Assembly (NCBI RefSeq): GCF_032062135.1
Contig: NC_092861.1
Location: forward strand, 60,656,302 to 60,720,301
Source: Pyxicephalus adspersus
Lineage: Eukaryota; Chordata; Amphibia; Anura; Pyxicephalidae
Direction: 5' to 3'
Length of the DNA: 64,000 nt
Positions 12,275 to 23,289 of the stretch are shown piece after piece. The translations under genes and the position numbers were made by a program. Under the pieces are notes generated by a model that was not told the DNA's origin, searched no databases, and worked only from the letters and a program-made list of their open reading frames with translations. Positions within the stretch are counted from its first letter, which is position 1. Each line of letters opens with the position of its first letter.

Positions 12275-12325
12275 CGGATCATCATGGAAAAATTTAGATG
12301 ATCCAGCAAACCTGGAATGTTTTTT
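12275..12325. mobile_element. Palindromic MITE, left-half fragment
   Basis: Contains ATCATGGAAAAATTTAG and GATCCAGCAAACCTGGAATG, the left half of the GGGCCTGATTTAT palindromic family (TAGACTATCATGG subfamily). It may be one copy with 12760-12890, split by about 440 bp. Confidence 0.55.
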
Positions 12326-12759
12326 TATAAAACAAAAGATTGCCATTAGGTGGCTAGTTCTGGACCTGGTCAAAGCAAATAAAAATTTGAATTACTAGAA
12401 GTACAGTATGGAACCAAGCAGAAATAATGATTATGATTATTACATATAATATAAATATTATATGTATCACATACACAATCTTACTGACCCTTCAACAATT
12501 CTCTCTGTTGGCCTACTATGACACAGATGAAGGTTGCAAAGTTGTAGTAGAAATTTTTATTATTGTTTGTCAAAATGTGGCAAATCTTTGCAACCCTCAC
12601 TTGAGTCATAGCAGTGGACCTAGGTCCAATGAAATAAGAGGTCTGCTATTATAGTTTAGTGCACTAGTGCTAAACATTTCATATTAAATCACTGCAGGTG
12701 CATGCAGGCAATCACACAACTTCAAATTGAATTAACTTTTAATAAATCTCCCTATTAGG

Positions 12760-12890
12760 CTTTGACCAGTTCTAAGATTGAAAATATTGGACACCTAATA
12801 TGAATCGATTTGTAAGAAATCCTATCCAGGTTTTCTAGATCACCTAGGTTCTCCCATGATGGTTTATGTTCTCCAGCTGAACACATAGAA
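12760..12890. mobile_element. Palindromic MITE, right-half fragment
   Basis: Contains AAGATTGAAAATATT, AAGAAATCCTATCCAGG and CTCCCATGATGGTTTAT, the centre and right half of the same palindromic family. Confidence 0.6.
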
Positions 12891-13357
12891 GAATTTTTGT
12901 ACATATATATGTATATATATATTTTGTACACATACATAACACAACAGTGTCAAAATACATGTAAAATACAAAATAGATATTGCTCTGTCTGGCTTTGAAA
13001 GCACAAGTAAAATAAAGCTATATTTACAATAACCCAGCCATAACAGAACACAAATGTCTGAATTTATTACAAATAAAGCCTTGGTATTTCAGCAACAGAC
13101 TTAAAATATCAGTGAGAGAGAAATAACTCCTGAAGCCATACATAACTATACTGATTGGATCTTTAAATCCTTTAAGGTTTGTTGCATCTCTGCTCTGTTT
13201 AAGTCATGGGAAATGGTCTATTTAGCAAATGAAATGGGTCACTGATCTTTGGAATGAGTACATTTAATGAAAACCTCTCATAGCAAGAAATGATGTGACA
13301 TAACCTTTCTGTTTCTGTTACTAAGGAGATAAGTTGGTTGCAGCAATATTATGATGT

Positions 13358-13401
13358 TGACATATTTTTTTGCATATATATGCTGCAATATTCATGTTTT
13401 A

Positions 13402-13447
<46 letters not shown>

Positions 13448-13584
13448 AACATAATAAGTAGCATTCCCTTTCTGCATTTTTGATATTGGCAATGGATAGG
13501 ACCCACTTGATACAAAGACCCTAACTAGTAAGATTTCACCTGACATATTTTTTTGCATATATATGCTGCAATATTCATGTTTTA

Positions 13585-13628
<44 letters not shown>
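13358..13628. repeat. Local duplication around (AT)n microsatellites
   Basis: A segment of about 85 bp starting TGACATATTTTTTTGCATAT and ending in (AT)n occurs at 13358-13445 and again at 13541-13628, offset 183 bp. The AT tracts run 13404-13445 and 13587-13628. The unique spacer holds AGCATTCCCTTTCTGC. Confidence 0.9.
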
Positions 13629-13633
<5 letters not shown>

Positions 13634-14310
13634 GTATATTTATGATAGTCCAGTGGATATATCATATAGACTCTCCCTTGTCATGGTTGAGGAAAAAAAC
13701 AAACAAAAACAAACATGTAAAAACACCTTAAAATAAAAATATCAAAAATATCTGCTATTTCCAAGCCTGGTTCTAATTATATATTATGCTGAGATTTTCC
13801 CTGGCACTTCTCATATACTCATTGGTGGCAGTCCCACAGGGAGATACATTTCACTTCTTCTTTTTATCTTTCTACAGTTTTATTTCATATATATTATTCA
13901 GTAAATCAAGAAGAGGGGTCAAAAGCTACAGGTATGTTTACTACTATCTTCACTTTTTCTGGGCTAAAAGTTACTAACCCACTTGCGTGAACTATGAAAT
14001 ACCTGGATAATAATATGCATTAATAAGAGAGTAATGATACAGCAATGGTGATTGTAGTCTCATAACGCTAAAAGTGTAAGGGGTTTTAATACGAATTAAT
14101 AAAACTTGAGCCTTCTCTGCTTTGAGTGAAGAGTATGTAACACATATAGACACACAGTCACAGGTAAGTAAAAAATATAATGGAAGGGTCAAGTGTATGT
14201 ATTAGTGCGGGGGTCAGGCGTGTGTACCATAATATGTAACATATTCTTTATCATTTATTTCATTACCACCTCCTTAATATTGGAACACAACAGTACTTGC
14301 ATGCACACAC

Positions 14311-14312
<2 letters not shown>

Positions 14313-14342
<30 letters not shown>
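14313..14342. repeat. (AT)n microsatellite
   Basis: About 15 AT units followed by TACACACATA. Confidence 0.95.
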
Positions 14343-14354
<12 letters not shown>

Positions 14355-14883
14355 TACACATTTTAATGATTTTCTATGACAAAGTTATTTTCATATTATT
14401 TTCTCATCTGTTAGGATTGTGGTAAAACCCTATATAACCCTCTTTGCTAAAGCAGGTCCTTCCGGGATCATAAATGGTGCTAATAAGATTGTAGCCCCAA
14501 AAAATAAAAAGTGAATTGTAGTTACTTCAATTAGCAGCTAGGTGTCACTACTACTGTGCAGCCTATGATTAATCAATCTTATGCTGCACAGTGCTAAAAA
14601 AAACTAGTGGCTGGTTGAAGAACTACAAAAATGCAATTCTTGTATCAACTGGGTTACATTAGCTTCACATAGAATATAAAAATCCTCAACGTTATTTTGA
14701 GAAAATAAATGGTATGTCTAAAGCCTCAGAGTCAGAGGACATGGTCTGTTCATACCATTGGGTGATTTGCAGGGAGTTATAAGTTGATGATCCTAAGTGT
14801 TTACTTGCTAGCTGGTAAGACATGTGGCATTTAGCGAAGCTATTTTCAGAATTGCAAATAAAAGATCACCTATTGGAATCATT

Positions 14884-15065
14884 GGGCCTGATTTATTAAA
14901 GCTCTCCAAGGCTGGAGAGCATACACTTTCATTAGTGATCCTGGGTAATCCATCAAATCTGGAATAGATCTGGTCCAGGACTGAAAACATTTGCTAACAA
15001 AAAGCTAATTACTTTTAACAATTCCATGTTTGCTGAATCACCCAGCTTCACTGATAAAAGTGTAA
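14884..15065. mobile_element. Palindromic MITE, GGGCCTGATTTAT family
   Basis: Starts GGGCCTGATTTATTAAAG and contains CTCCAAGGCTGGAGAG. The centre has GATCTGGTCCAGGACTG. The right arm is recognisable (CACCCAGCTTCACTGAT) but loses its outer part. It is non-coding and non-autonomous. Confidence 0.85.
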
Positions 15066-15454
15066 ATTTAGTCAGGTCCAATATTTACATCTATGTTATA
15101 AGAATTTATGTGTTTTATACATTTACCTTGATGGTCCTCACTATGCCAGCACACCATGCCTGCTTAGTCCTGCCTAATACTATGTAGGTTCTTTATGTGC
15201 TACCATAGTGCATCCTGCCAAATCTTGCTGCTCTTTCCTCTCCAGGCAAATGATAAACACTCACCCTCTCATTGACATAATCTAAAAGAAAATGTGAATC
15301 ACCATTCAAAAAAAAAAAGTGCAGGATTCTTTTTGTCTGTTGAATAGACAACGGATTTTAGAAAACAAAATGTCAATACAAAGATTGCATTCAAAACATA
15401 GAATAGAAGTGTTTTTTATATTGTTGTGGTGTGTGTAAATACATTTCTATATAC

Positions 15455-15896
15455 AGGTAGTCCCCGGGTTACATAAGAGCTAGGGACTGTAGGTTTGTTC
15501 TTAAGTTGAATTTGTATATAAGTTGGAACAGGTATCATATTTTAAAAAATGCAATTATGACAGATGTATGTCTCAACATATTATTAGGCAGCATGGTATC
15601 AGTTACTGCATAAAATTATCACTGTGTGTTTATCACAAACAAAGCAAAAAAAAAACAAAAAACAAAAAAAAATATGGAGCCTAGACATTCATTACCTTCT
15701 GGAGCAAGCTGTGCTTTGATATGCAAAATTAAACAACTGCTGAGTTTTTCTTGGTCATTAAAGAGTTACAAGATGTTGCTCAGCTGTATTAAGCAAAAGA
15801 TTTTGTCATATAAACTGCCCCCTCCCCCCTATCAAGCCTCCGTCCTGCACAGGAGCGAGCAGGGAAGCTGTAATGCGCCTGGGCACACAATTATTA
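15455..15896 (+). mobile_element. DNA transposon (ACAGGTAGTCCCCGGG terminus), left part
   Basis: Starts ACAGGTAGTCCCCGGGTTAC followed by CTTAAGTTGAATTTGTAT and AAGTTGGAACAGGTA. The right end of the same kind of element (TATGTCGGATGTCCTTAAC) appears at 17534-17552, after a Gypsy fragment. The element was therefore split by that later insertion. I cannot assign a superfamily. Confidence 0.65.
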
Positions 15897-17490
15897 TTTT
15901 TTTCCGATATTGGGAACGGACTGATAAACTTGGGTCCTAATTTGGCTGAGGGTTGGCGGAGAGGAATATTGCGGGTAGACACCCAAACCAGATCGTGGGG
16001 TTTGGAGGTGGGGCTCAAGGGATCTATGGCGATCTAAAAACCTCTTCTGCGGGGCTACTGCCTAAGATTATATGGGACCTGGTGCCAAACAGATTGGGAA
16101 CATTCTACCCAATCGTTAAGGACGGGAAGATCAGAGGTAGGACTTAACAGAGAGGACACTTTGGGACTCTGACCCCCAACACACATAAATGGGGAGATCC
16201 TGGTGGAGGAATGCTCTGCGTTGTTATATGCCACCTCCGCAAAAGGGAGATAGTCAGCCCATCTCTCCTGGCAACGAGATACAAAGCTCCGGACATATTG
16301 TTCCAACGATTGGTTGGTCCACTCAGTCTGGCCATTCGTCTCGGGTGGAACCCTGACAAAAAACAGAGTTCGATGCCCAGTTGGGCACAAAACTCCCTCC
16401 AGAACCGTAAGACAAACTGAACCCCACGGTCTGAAACAATGTTCTCTGGAGCCCCATGAAGGAAAAAAACATGAAAAACAAATAAATCAGCCAATTCTTT
16501 GGCTGAGGGCAACTTGGGTATCAGTATGAAATGGGCTTGCTTACTAAAGCAATCTACCACCACCCACATCACCGTAAAGCCTAAGGACCCCGGAAGGGGG
16601 GCATGGGGAGACTTAGTCTGAGCACAAACTGGGCATGCACGAACATAGGATTCGACATCCACTGACATGTGAGGCCACCAAACGTGTATTTACTAATTAT
16701 AGGGATTTTTTAATTCCTGGGTGGCCAGCAGTCTTGGAATCATGTAGCTGTTGGATAACCTTCAGGCGAGGATGGAGGGGAACATACAGACACCCTTCAG
16801 GTTTTGCAGGGGGTTAGTCGGTTTGGTAGAGGACTACGAGGTATGTCAGATTCTCTAATAACGGTGGGGTCTGTAGATCTGACACCACACATTGGGGGGA
16901 CAAAATGGGGCTAAGGCACAGATCCGGAAGGGAAGCGGCCTCCTGGTTCCATGGGTGACTTTCTCTAGGCATTGTTCCCGGATCCTCAGGTCGACGCAGA
17001 TGGACTGCTGTATCCCAAGATCCAGGGTGGTCGGAGAAGGGAGAGCCAACAGCAGGTCTTTGACTTGATCGCTGAGGCCCTGACAGAAGCGATGGAGAAG
17101 GGCTGCGTCTCCCCAACGGGTACTGGTGGCCCAGCCCCGGAACTCTGTCCCATATTTTTCCATGGGATGTCTCCCCTGGGCTAGGTACTCCAGGATCATT
17201 TCCGCTTTTTGCGTCAGGTCCGGGTCATCGTAGATCTACCCCATAAGTTGAATGCCCATCTCTGGGGTTCCCCTTTTAAGACACCTCTTCCCACAGCACC
17301 CCTGGGACGTGCTATACCTTGCACGCCTGCAGGAACATCACTGTCCACGTCCATAGGGATGCTGGAGATCCCTCCGCTGGCAGGGAGAGAAGCGCTGCGA
17401 GCAGGGCAGCAGCCCTGGCTACGCTGCCTGCTGCAACGGCGTCTCCCTCGTTGCCTGAGATCCCCAAGGACGTTGCGGGCTTGCTGGACA
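15897..17490 (-). pseudogene. Gypsy (Ty3-like) LTR element, internally deleted: gag joined to integrase
   Basis: On the minus strand, 5' to 3': a leader/gag start (MDVDSDVPAGVQGIARPRG, near 17347), the gag domain (EYLAQGRHPMEKYGTEFRGW, LLHRFCQGLSDQVKDLLLAL, about 17199-16970), then directly the integrase zinc-binding region (KTAGHPGIKKSL and YVRACPVCAQTKSPHAPLPG), part of the core (VMWVVVDCFSK; GAPENIVSDRGVQFVLRFW; then, after a frameshift near 16340, NQSLEQYVRSFVSR and WADYLPFAEVAYNNAEHSS), and the C-terminal domain (VSTRNIPLRQPSAKLGPKF, ending FPISE near 15900). Protease, reverse transcriptase and RNase H are absent. The segment with the first catalytic aspartate of integrase is also deleted. 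No LTR pair is visible. It is defective and cannot move by itself. Confidence 0.88.
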
Positions 17491-17586
17491 GGTAAGTACC
17501 TTACAGACGCCTGTTCGTATCTAGGAGTCTTCTGTATGTCGGATGTCCTTAACACGGGTTAAGGACATCCGTGTTAAGGACATCCA
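17491..17586 (+). mobile_element. DNA transposon, right part with terminal fold-back
   Basis: Contains CGTATCTAGGAGTCTTC and TATGTCGGATGTCCTTAAC, the right-end sequence expected for the element beginning at 15455. Its last 46 bases fold back: GGATGTCCTTAACAC is followed by its exact complement GTGTTAAGGACATCC, with a further TTAAGGACATCC between. Confidence 0.6.
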
Positions 17587-19518
17587 ACCAGCAGGTTACT
17601 AATTATTTCAGTGCATGTTCTTTAGAGACTTTCATTTATAGAGGTTCAACTCAACAGGTTGGACAGTATGCTAATTTATTGCATAAAACATCAGTGCAGT
17701 GAAAATAGGGCTGATGTACTTCCACACAAACCCAGCATAAATGCATTGTAATGTTATATTATTAATCCATCGCAGATTCTATTTTACCTGCATGTGTAGG
17801 AACCTAATGAAATATAAACCATTATCTATTTACATACTACTTTTGTGATATCATTAATGGTCCAAAATACTTTTACTTAAAAAAATAGATTTCAGTATCA
17901 GTTCACTTGTTTAAAGGTAGCACAAATTCATATAGTAGTTAGTCATATTCACTGTTCTGACATAAAGATGTTTCATAGCTTGTTCCAGACATTTCATCTC
18001 TAATGAGTGCCAACGAATTTAACCAAGACAACACCGGTACACCTTCTCATTCTGAAAATTGCTCCTAAGACAGCCCACCTTTCATTTATTATGCAACTCA
18101 TAAAATATATTATATATCATGTAATATATAACCGCAAAGAATGGGGGTCATATTATAGTCAATCGGGTTAAAAAGAAAGAAATGAGCAAGTAAGCACATG
18201 CCAAAATAAGCCATGCTGTCATGAATCTTGTTCTGTAGTGCATACAGTATATCTACTATTTGTATCTGCTGCTTTGAATTCTTGCTACAAGTCAACACAG
18301 CAAAATAGTGAAAAAAATCAAAAATCTTTCTGTAAAACTTTCTGCTTATGCTAAATACTAGAAATTACAGAGAGTACATTTCAAAAATGAAATCTTATTA
18401 TACTTTGTGGTTTAACATTCTGCCCCTAGGTGGAGCAGTTAAATCTTTAAAGTTTTAATTGATTTAACTGTACTTATAATCGTAGTTGGTAAAAGAATTA
18501 TAGTTTGCAGTCCTGAGAAACAAAGACAATCGAAGTGCTCCAAACTCCATATCGTATAAGGCACTACATTTTCAATATAAATGTTTTTTTAAAGGTACTT
18601 ATTAGCACTGTATATTGCCCTAATTTACACTAATATTAGAATTAAAATAATGACCGATGCTAGGATAGAAGCAACTGCTATGTGCAATGTTCACAAGCAA
18701 CTTTTGTCCTTATTTTAACCTCAAACCATTGGAAAGTATAGAGGTAAAGAAAATTCAGAATTAAAAAAAGTGTATGTTGGTCAACATCCACATCCTGGGC
18801 ATTCACATGGTAATAGGGACTTCAACATTTGGGGCTGGGGAAGGAAAAGCAAGGGGCATTATGTAAAATGCACTTTATGCGGTAACCATTCAGTACCATT
18901 TTCACCTATACTTATGGAAGGTAAAATCTGACTGGCTGCCATAGGCTAGTACAGATTGAGCACCATGGGTTCTACCTGAACTCCCTTCACCAAAGCATAG
19001 CATTTACTAAAGTAAACCATTATGGTTAATTGGCACAAGCAGTGTAGATAAGAAAAATAAACGTATCCTGTATAATAAGTAAAAGTCTAGGCTTATGAAA
19101 ACTGCTGAGTGGTCATAATATATCAAACAAGGGCTTGTACTTTATCTTGTGGCAGGGTCTGGAATAAGATGTGGCAGAAGCACACCTCTAGAACATGAAT
19201 GAATGACGGTTTGTACAGTACACAAGTAATGGTATGAAATATGCTGACACTATAAAAAAAACAGCTCCTGCAAACTTTTTTCTGTAGCAGATTCCAGAGC
19301 AATATAAATATAAATGAAAGACTAATATTTACCAGGCATACAATGTAGACAGGATTTGATATTGTACTGTAAACTGACTTCTTGCACATCTTTCTGTGAG
19401 TCGGAGAATAAGAAAATCCAGGAGGACACTTAATCAAAAATTTAATTGCTGACAGTGAATCTTTCATGGCATGTTTGACCTCATTGACCAACATAGAGGT
19501 TCAGTATGAAGGAGTGAG
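17587..19518. other. No gene recognised
   Basis: A+T-rich. A minus-strand open frame at 19123-19494 has no family resemblance and is best taken as chance. Confidence 0.4.
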
Positions 19519-19999
19519 AAGGGTCAAGCTCAGTTTTTACAGGAAAAGATGCAATTGGCTTTACAATCACAATCAGCCCTCCGTGTGACTTAATGTCACA
19601 CAGAATGACCCCCCTGTACTCCTCTAATTAGCTACCTTGTTGATTTTGGCCTTGGCAATATAAAAGGCAATACATCCATACTTGCTAAAAACTTACATCA
19701 TACTGTAATCCCAGCTCAATCTAAAACTGGCCACACCCTGGACTTTATTTTATTAGATATAAAAAAGTACATTTAATGAAAAATCTAACTTAACCCAATG
19801 AGCCCTAGTCCTTCTTTCTTGTAGTGGTGTTACAGGGCCATTGGGACTCAAAGTGAGGGGTAAATTTCCATAATAAAAGGAACTAGGAGGGGTACAGGGG
19901 GGGTCATTGTTATGTGACATCAGTAGGTTAATAAGGATGGAGGGCAGATCGGGATTTTAAAACTGACTTTTCCTGTTAAAAACTAAGCTTGACCTTTCT
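19519..19999. mobile_element. Long-TIR MITE, about 481 bp
   Basis: Left arm AGGGTCAAGCTCAGTTTTTA then CAGGAAAAG, CAGCCCTCC and GACCCCCCTGTACTCCTC. The right arm is the complement of AGGTCAAGCTTAGTTTTTAA, CAGGAAAAG, TGCCCTCCAT and GACCCCCCTGTACCCCTC. The imperfect terminal inverted repeats extend roughly 100-130 bp each. No target duplication could be fixed with confidence. Confidence 0.78.
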
Positions 20000-20327
20000 A
20001 TCTCCTTCCTACTAAGTCTCTCTTTTGGTCAAACATCCTATTTTTTAAAATGTACTGCCCATTCCCTTTCTACTCCTACAATATATTTAAACACCTGGTA
20101 ACAATTAATATGTGCATGGGCATTGTAAACTGAGAGAAACAGTATTTCCTGTATTTTACAGCATCTTCTCCTCCAATTCAAATACTATCTGGTTAACTGT
20201 CATCTAAACAATGCAATCTTATTGTTAATTTGTGTAGGTAAATTCGTGGGCGAGGAATATTGTGGATGGTTTAATATTCCTTGTAGATTGCAGTACTTTA
20301 AGCATTTATATGTGTATGTACACAAAG

Positions 20328-20466
20328 CCCCTGGTTTATTAAATCTCTCCAAAGCTGGACGGGATACACTTTCATCAGTGAAGCTGGGTGATCCAGCAAA
20401 TCTGGAAAAGAATGTTTTTAATTCTGGACCAGATCCATTCTATGTTTGCTGGATTAGCTTCACTGA
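20328..20466. mobile_element. Palindromic MITE copy, short form
   Basis: Contains TGGTTTATTAAATCTCTCC, ACACTTTCATCAGTGAAGC and GGTGATCCAGCAAATCTGG, then the inverted right half (GGACCAGATCC, TTTGCTGGATTAGCTTCACT). The right end is cut. Confidence 0.8.
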
Positions 20467-21623
20467 AGAAAATGTTTCCTCTGCAGCAAGGCAGCATGGC
20501 TTGTTTTTGTGTCTTTTTGCTACTTAAGGCAGAACGGCACTATTTTGGTACAACGCTCATTTACTTTGCTGTGGCTGGAAACGATCACTAAAGATTGTTT
20601 CCAGAGACCATTATTGCACATCTGTACAAACCTTTATTGAGCTGGAAGTAGCTACAGTTTGGTCAGAGGGTCAAGTCCCAAAAATACAGAAGATACATTT
20701 GATCCCCATGGGTGACAATATATGTTCTATTCATAGCTTTTGTAACCTGCTAGAATTAGGCAACAAAAGAAATTCATCATAACAACTTTAAAATTAGACA
20801 TTTTGTTGGATGTTCATCGCAAACACATAAACTTAACTTCCTTACGCCTATGGTTTCAGGAACAGGAAGAACATTTAAATACAATCATCACCCACAGCTT
20901 CCTTTGGTACAGGAACACCAGTCATTTGAGGAATGTCAGCTTTAATTCTTTGCCATTTTCATGCATTCCTCTTGTTTAAGTTAAGATGGAGTTGCTTTTC
21001 ACTTGTTCATTAAACACAGGATTAACAAGGAAGTTCAAAGACGGCATGTGATATTGTGTGGCTGCAGACTGATCTTTAATTGACCGCCTGGATTTTTATA
21101 AAAAAAATTAAACGTCTACTTGTGACCTGCATTAAAGCCTGCTTTAGCAAGAGTATTCTTACAAGGTCTAATTGCTTGCTTTGAACTAAAACACCAGGCA
21201 AATGTAACTTAAATTATCATTTAGCCAAGTTATCAGTGGACTGTATATTTTTTTGATGTATTACTTCAATATACTCTATATTCAGCTACTACCAGTAGAT
21301 TTATTTAAAACTTTTTTAATGACTTTCCAAAACTTCGAATAGAACCAAAAGTCTGTCTATAAGTGAGAGAAGCAGAATACAGAACTGCACAACATTTACA
21401 TCTATACATGTGTAAGAAAATGTATGTAAGTAGTCATATAGAAAGTGGAGGGGATAGGAAGGACCTGGTGATGTTCATTACTGTCCAATAAGCAGGTTTG
21501 AAAAATGGAAGGTGATTTCAGAGCTGATTAGTGTCACCCTTTGGCTATATAGTGTGCAAACATTTTGAGAAAATCCTGTTTGCACAGTGTTATTATTTAC
21601 TGAAAAAAAAATGTTTATGTGTA
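20467..21623. other. No gene recognised
   Basis: No transposon terminus or gene seen. The 21040-21240 part is mixed in composition and repeat-free as far as I can see. Confidence 0.4.
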
Positions 21624-21631
21624 TTTAGCAT

Positions 21632-22358
21632 AAGTGTTGGTGTTCGAATTCGGGTTGTCCTTTTATTCAACCCAAATATGGCTGTTCGAATTCAGGTAGA
21701 CCCAACCTGAAAAAAAGGAGGGTTGAAGGCAAAAATTTGTGTTTAAAAAATTGTAAAAAAAATGTGTTAAAAAAATAAAAATTTATGTTAAATTAATTTA
21801 GAGATACCTCAGGACATCTAAACAATGATTTTAGGTGTGGCTGCAATCATTCAGAAGAGTGTGCAATCCCCGCGCACTAAAGGTTAATCTGTAGTTCCCA
21901 GGGGATCGTAGTGGAACTGCAGAGTTTATCTTTGCGGGAACTTTGCGATCACAGCTGTGACTGCAGGCGATGCAGGCGATCCCCGGGTACTAGAGGTTGA
22001 ATGGGGACAAGTTTCCCCATTCATCACATCCAGTGCCCCGTGTTCTTAGATAGAGAAACTCTATCCAAGAACACATACTATTAGTACAGTGCGGCAACAG
22101 CAATCAGGATCGCTGTTACAGCCCTGTAGTATGTGTACCTGGATAGAGTTTCTCTATCCAAGAACACATACAACTAGTAAAGAGCTGCAAGAGCAATATG
22201 AATGCTCTTGTAGCCCTTAATAGTCCCTAAAAATAACCCGAATTCTGCCACTATTGACTTCAATGGTGTTCAAATTCGGCATTCTATCACCCAAACAATA
22301 TCTCAATACTCAATCGAATAGCTGTCAAATCGAATAGTCAGATATTCCACCAACACTT
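21632..22358. mobile_element. Non-autonomous DNA transposon, 727 bp, with 8-bp target duplication
   Basis: Begins AAGTGTTGGTG and ends CACCAACACTT, a perfect 11-bp inverted repeat. The flanks carry the exact 8-bp duplication TTTAGCAT at 21624-21631 and 22359-22366. Next to the termini are TTCGAATTCGGG at the left and TCGAATAGTCAGATATTCC at the right. The interior contains a tandem-like repeat: CTCTATCCAAGAACACATAC occurs twice (about 22062 and 22156), each followed by a variant of the same 60-70 bp, and inverted GATAGAGAAACTCTATC segments. There is no transposase. The 8-bp duplication suggests hAT, but the terminus is not the usual CAG. Confidence 0.88.
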
Positions 22359-22676
22359 TTTAGCATGCAAGCATCCCTATCATTCTGTCAATCTCGGGAA
22401 GTTGGGTGCCCAGAGCAATTGCCTGGTTTGACTTTTAAACACGCCCTCAAAGCTAATGTCACTGCTGCTTTAGGATTAGGAATATTGGCCAGCTTGGTCA
22501 ACCCATTAGTTTATTTGTCTTCCAGTACCATCTATATGCTTTTAACACCCAGATTACCCAGACCTCTGCTTCTCATGTCATTTCTCTTGCATCTTGTGTC
22601 AGTTTCCCCGAAACCAGCGCTCCTGCTTATATATAAATCATATTCAATATTGGCTAGCCTGAGCTTTGTTACTCAT

Positions 22677-23289
22677 TACCAATGATCTGTTTGGCTATCT
22701 GTAAGGGTGGCAGCTATTCCATTGTCTAGTAGGAGGTTTTCCTCCCACTGCCCCCACACCAATGTACTGTAAGCTGTGAAAATAGTCATTTTAGCAGGGG
22801 TTCCTTGAAGACCTGAACTGTGAGGGTTTCTACCAACAGTGACAGGAGGGAGATCAGCACTGGTAGCATACACTATAAAGCCACAAAGCAGGATATCTTA
22901 AGTTCATTTATTAGAAGTGATCGCATTCAAAACAACAGCAAACAATGAATAGTCCAACAACTCAAAAACAGAGTGACAACAACTATTTACAAATATATAA
23001 GGGGCAAGAATATCAAGAGCAAGGGCAAAATTTTAAAAAGCAAGTGGCCAGAGCACCAGCAAGGATTTAGGTACAAGATTCCAGGTCCAATGCTAAGACA
23101 ATGAGAGGCTTGTGAAGGCAGAATATATAGGCCTGCTAAAGATGAGCCACAGGTGTTACCAAACCACAAGGTGAATCTGCCATAAGCCTAACCATAGTGA
23201 CACCAGCAGGCAACATAACGAGCTGCAGGGTTCCTGACCTGAAGGTTATTTCAAGGGTTCCCCCATGGTATAACGGCTGTGAAACAGTG
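22677..23289 (-). mobile_element. hAT-like repeat, second copy, interrupted
   Basis: Same family as 7250-7443. The left part is 22677-22817 (CCAATGATCTGTTTGGCTAT and ACACCAATGTACTGT, then AGCAGGGGTTCCTTGAAG). It resumes at 23236 with GACCTGAAGGTTATTTCAAG and GGTTCCCCCATGG. The resumed sequence ends near CAGTG at 23289. Confidence 0.7.
22818..23235. mobile_element. 418-bp insertion inside the hAT-like repeat
   Basis: Bounded by the 8-bp direct repeat GACCTGAA at 22810-22817 and 23236-23243. It starts CTGTGAGGGTTTC and ends TGCAGGGTTCCT. On the minus strand it contains AATAAA (near 22900) and a CCCTCACA end, which recalls an LTR, but ends and duplication length do not settle the class. Confidence 0.6.

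Noticed and set aside
19123..19494. 123-codon minus-strand frame
   Set aside because: No family resemblance, A+T-driven composition (F, L, I, S rich) and no splice context.
21640..21700. Possible tRNA B-box (TTCGAATTC)
   Set aside because: No A-box or cloverleaf is present; it is the terminal region of the 727-bp transposon.
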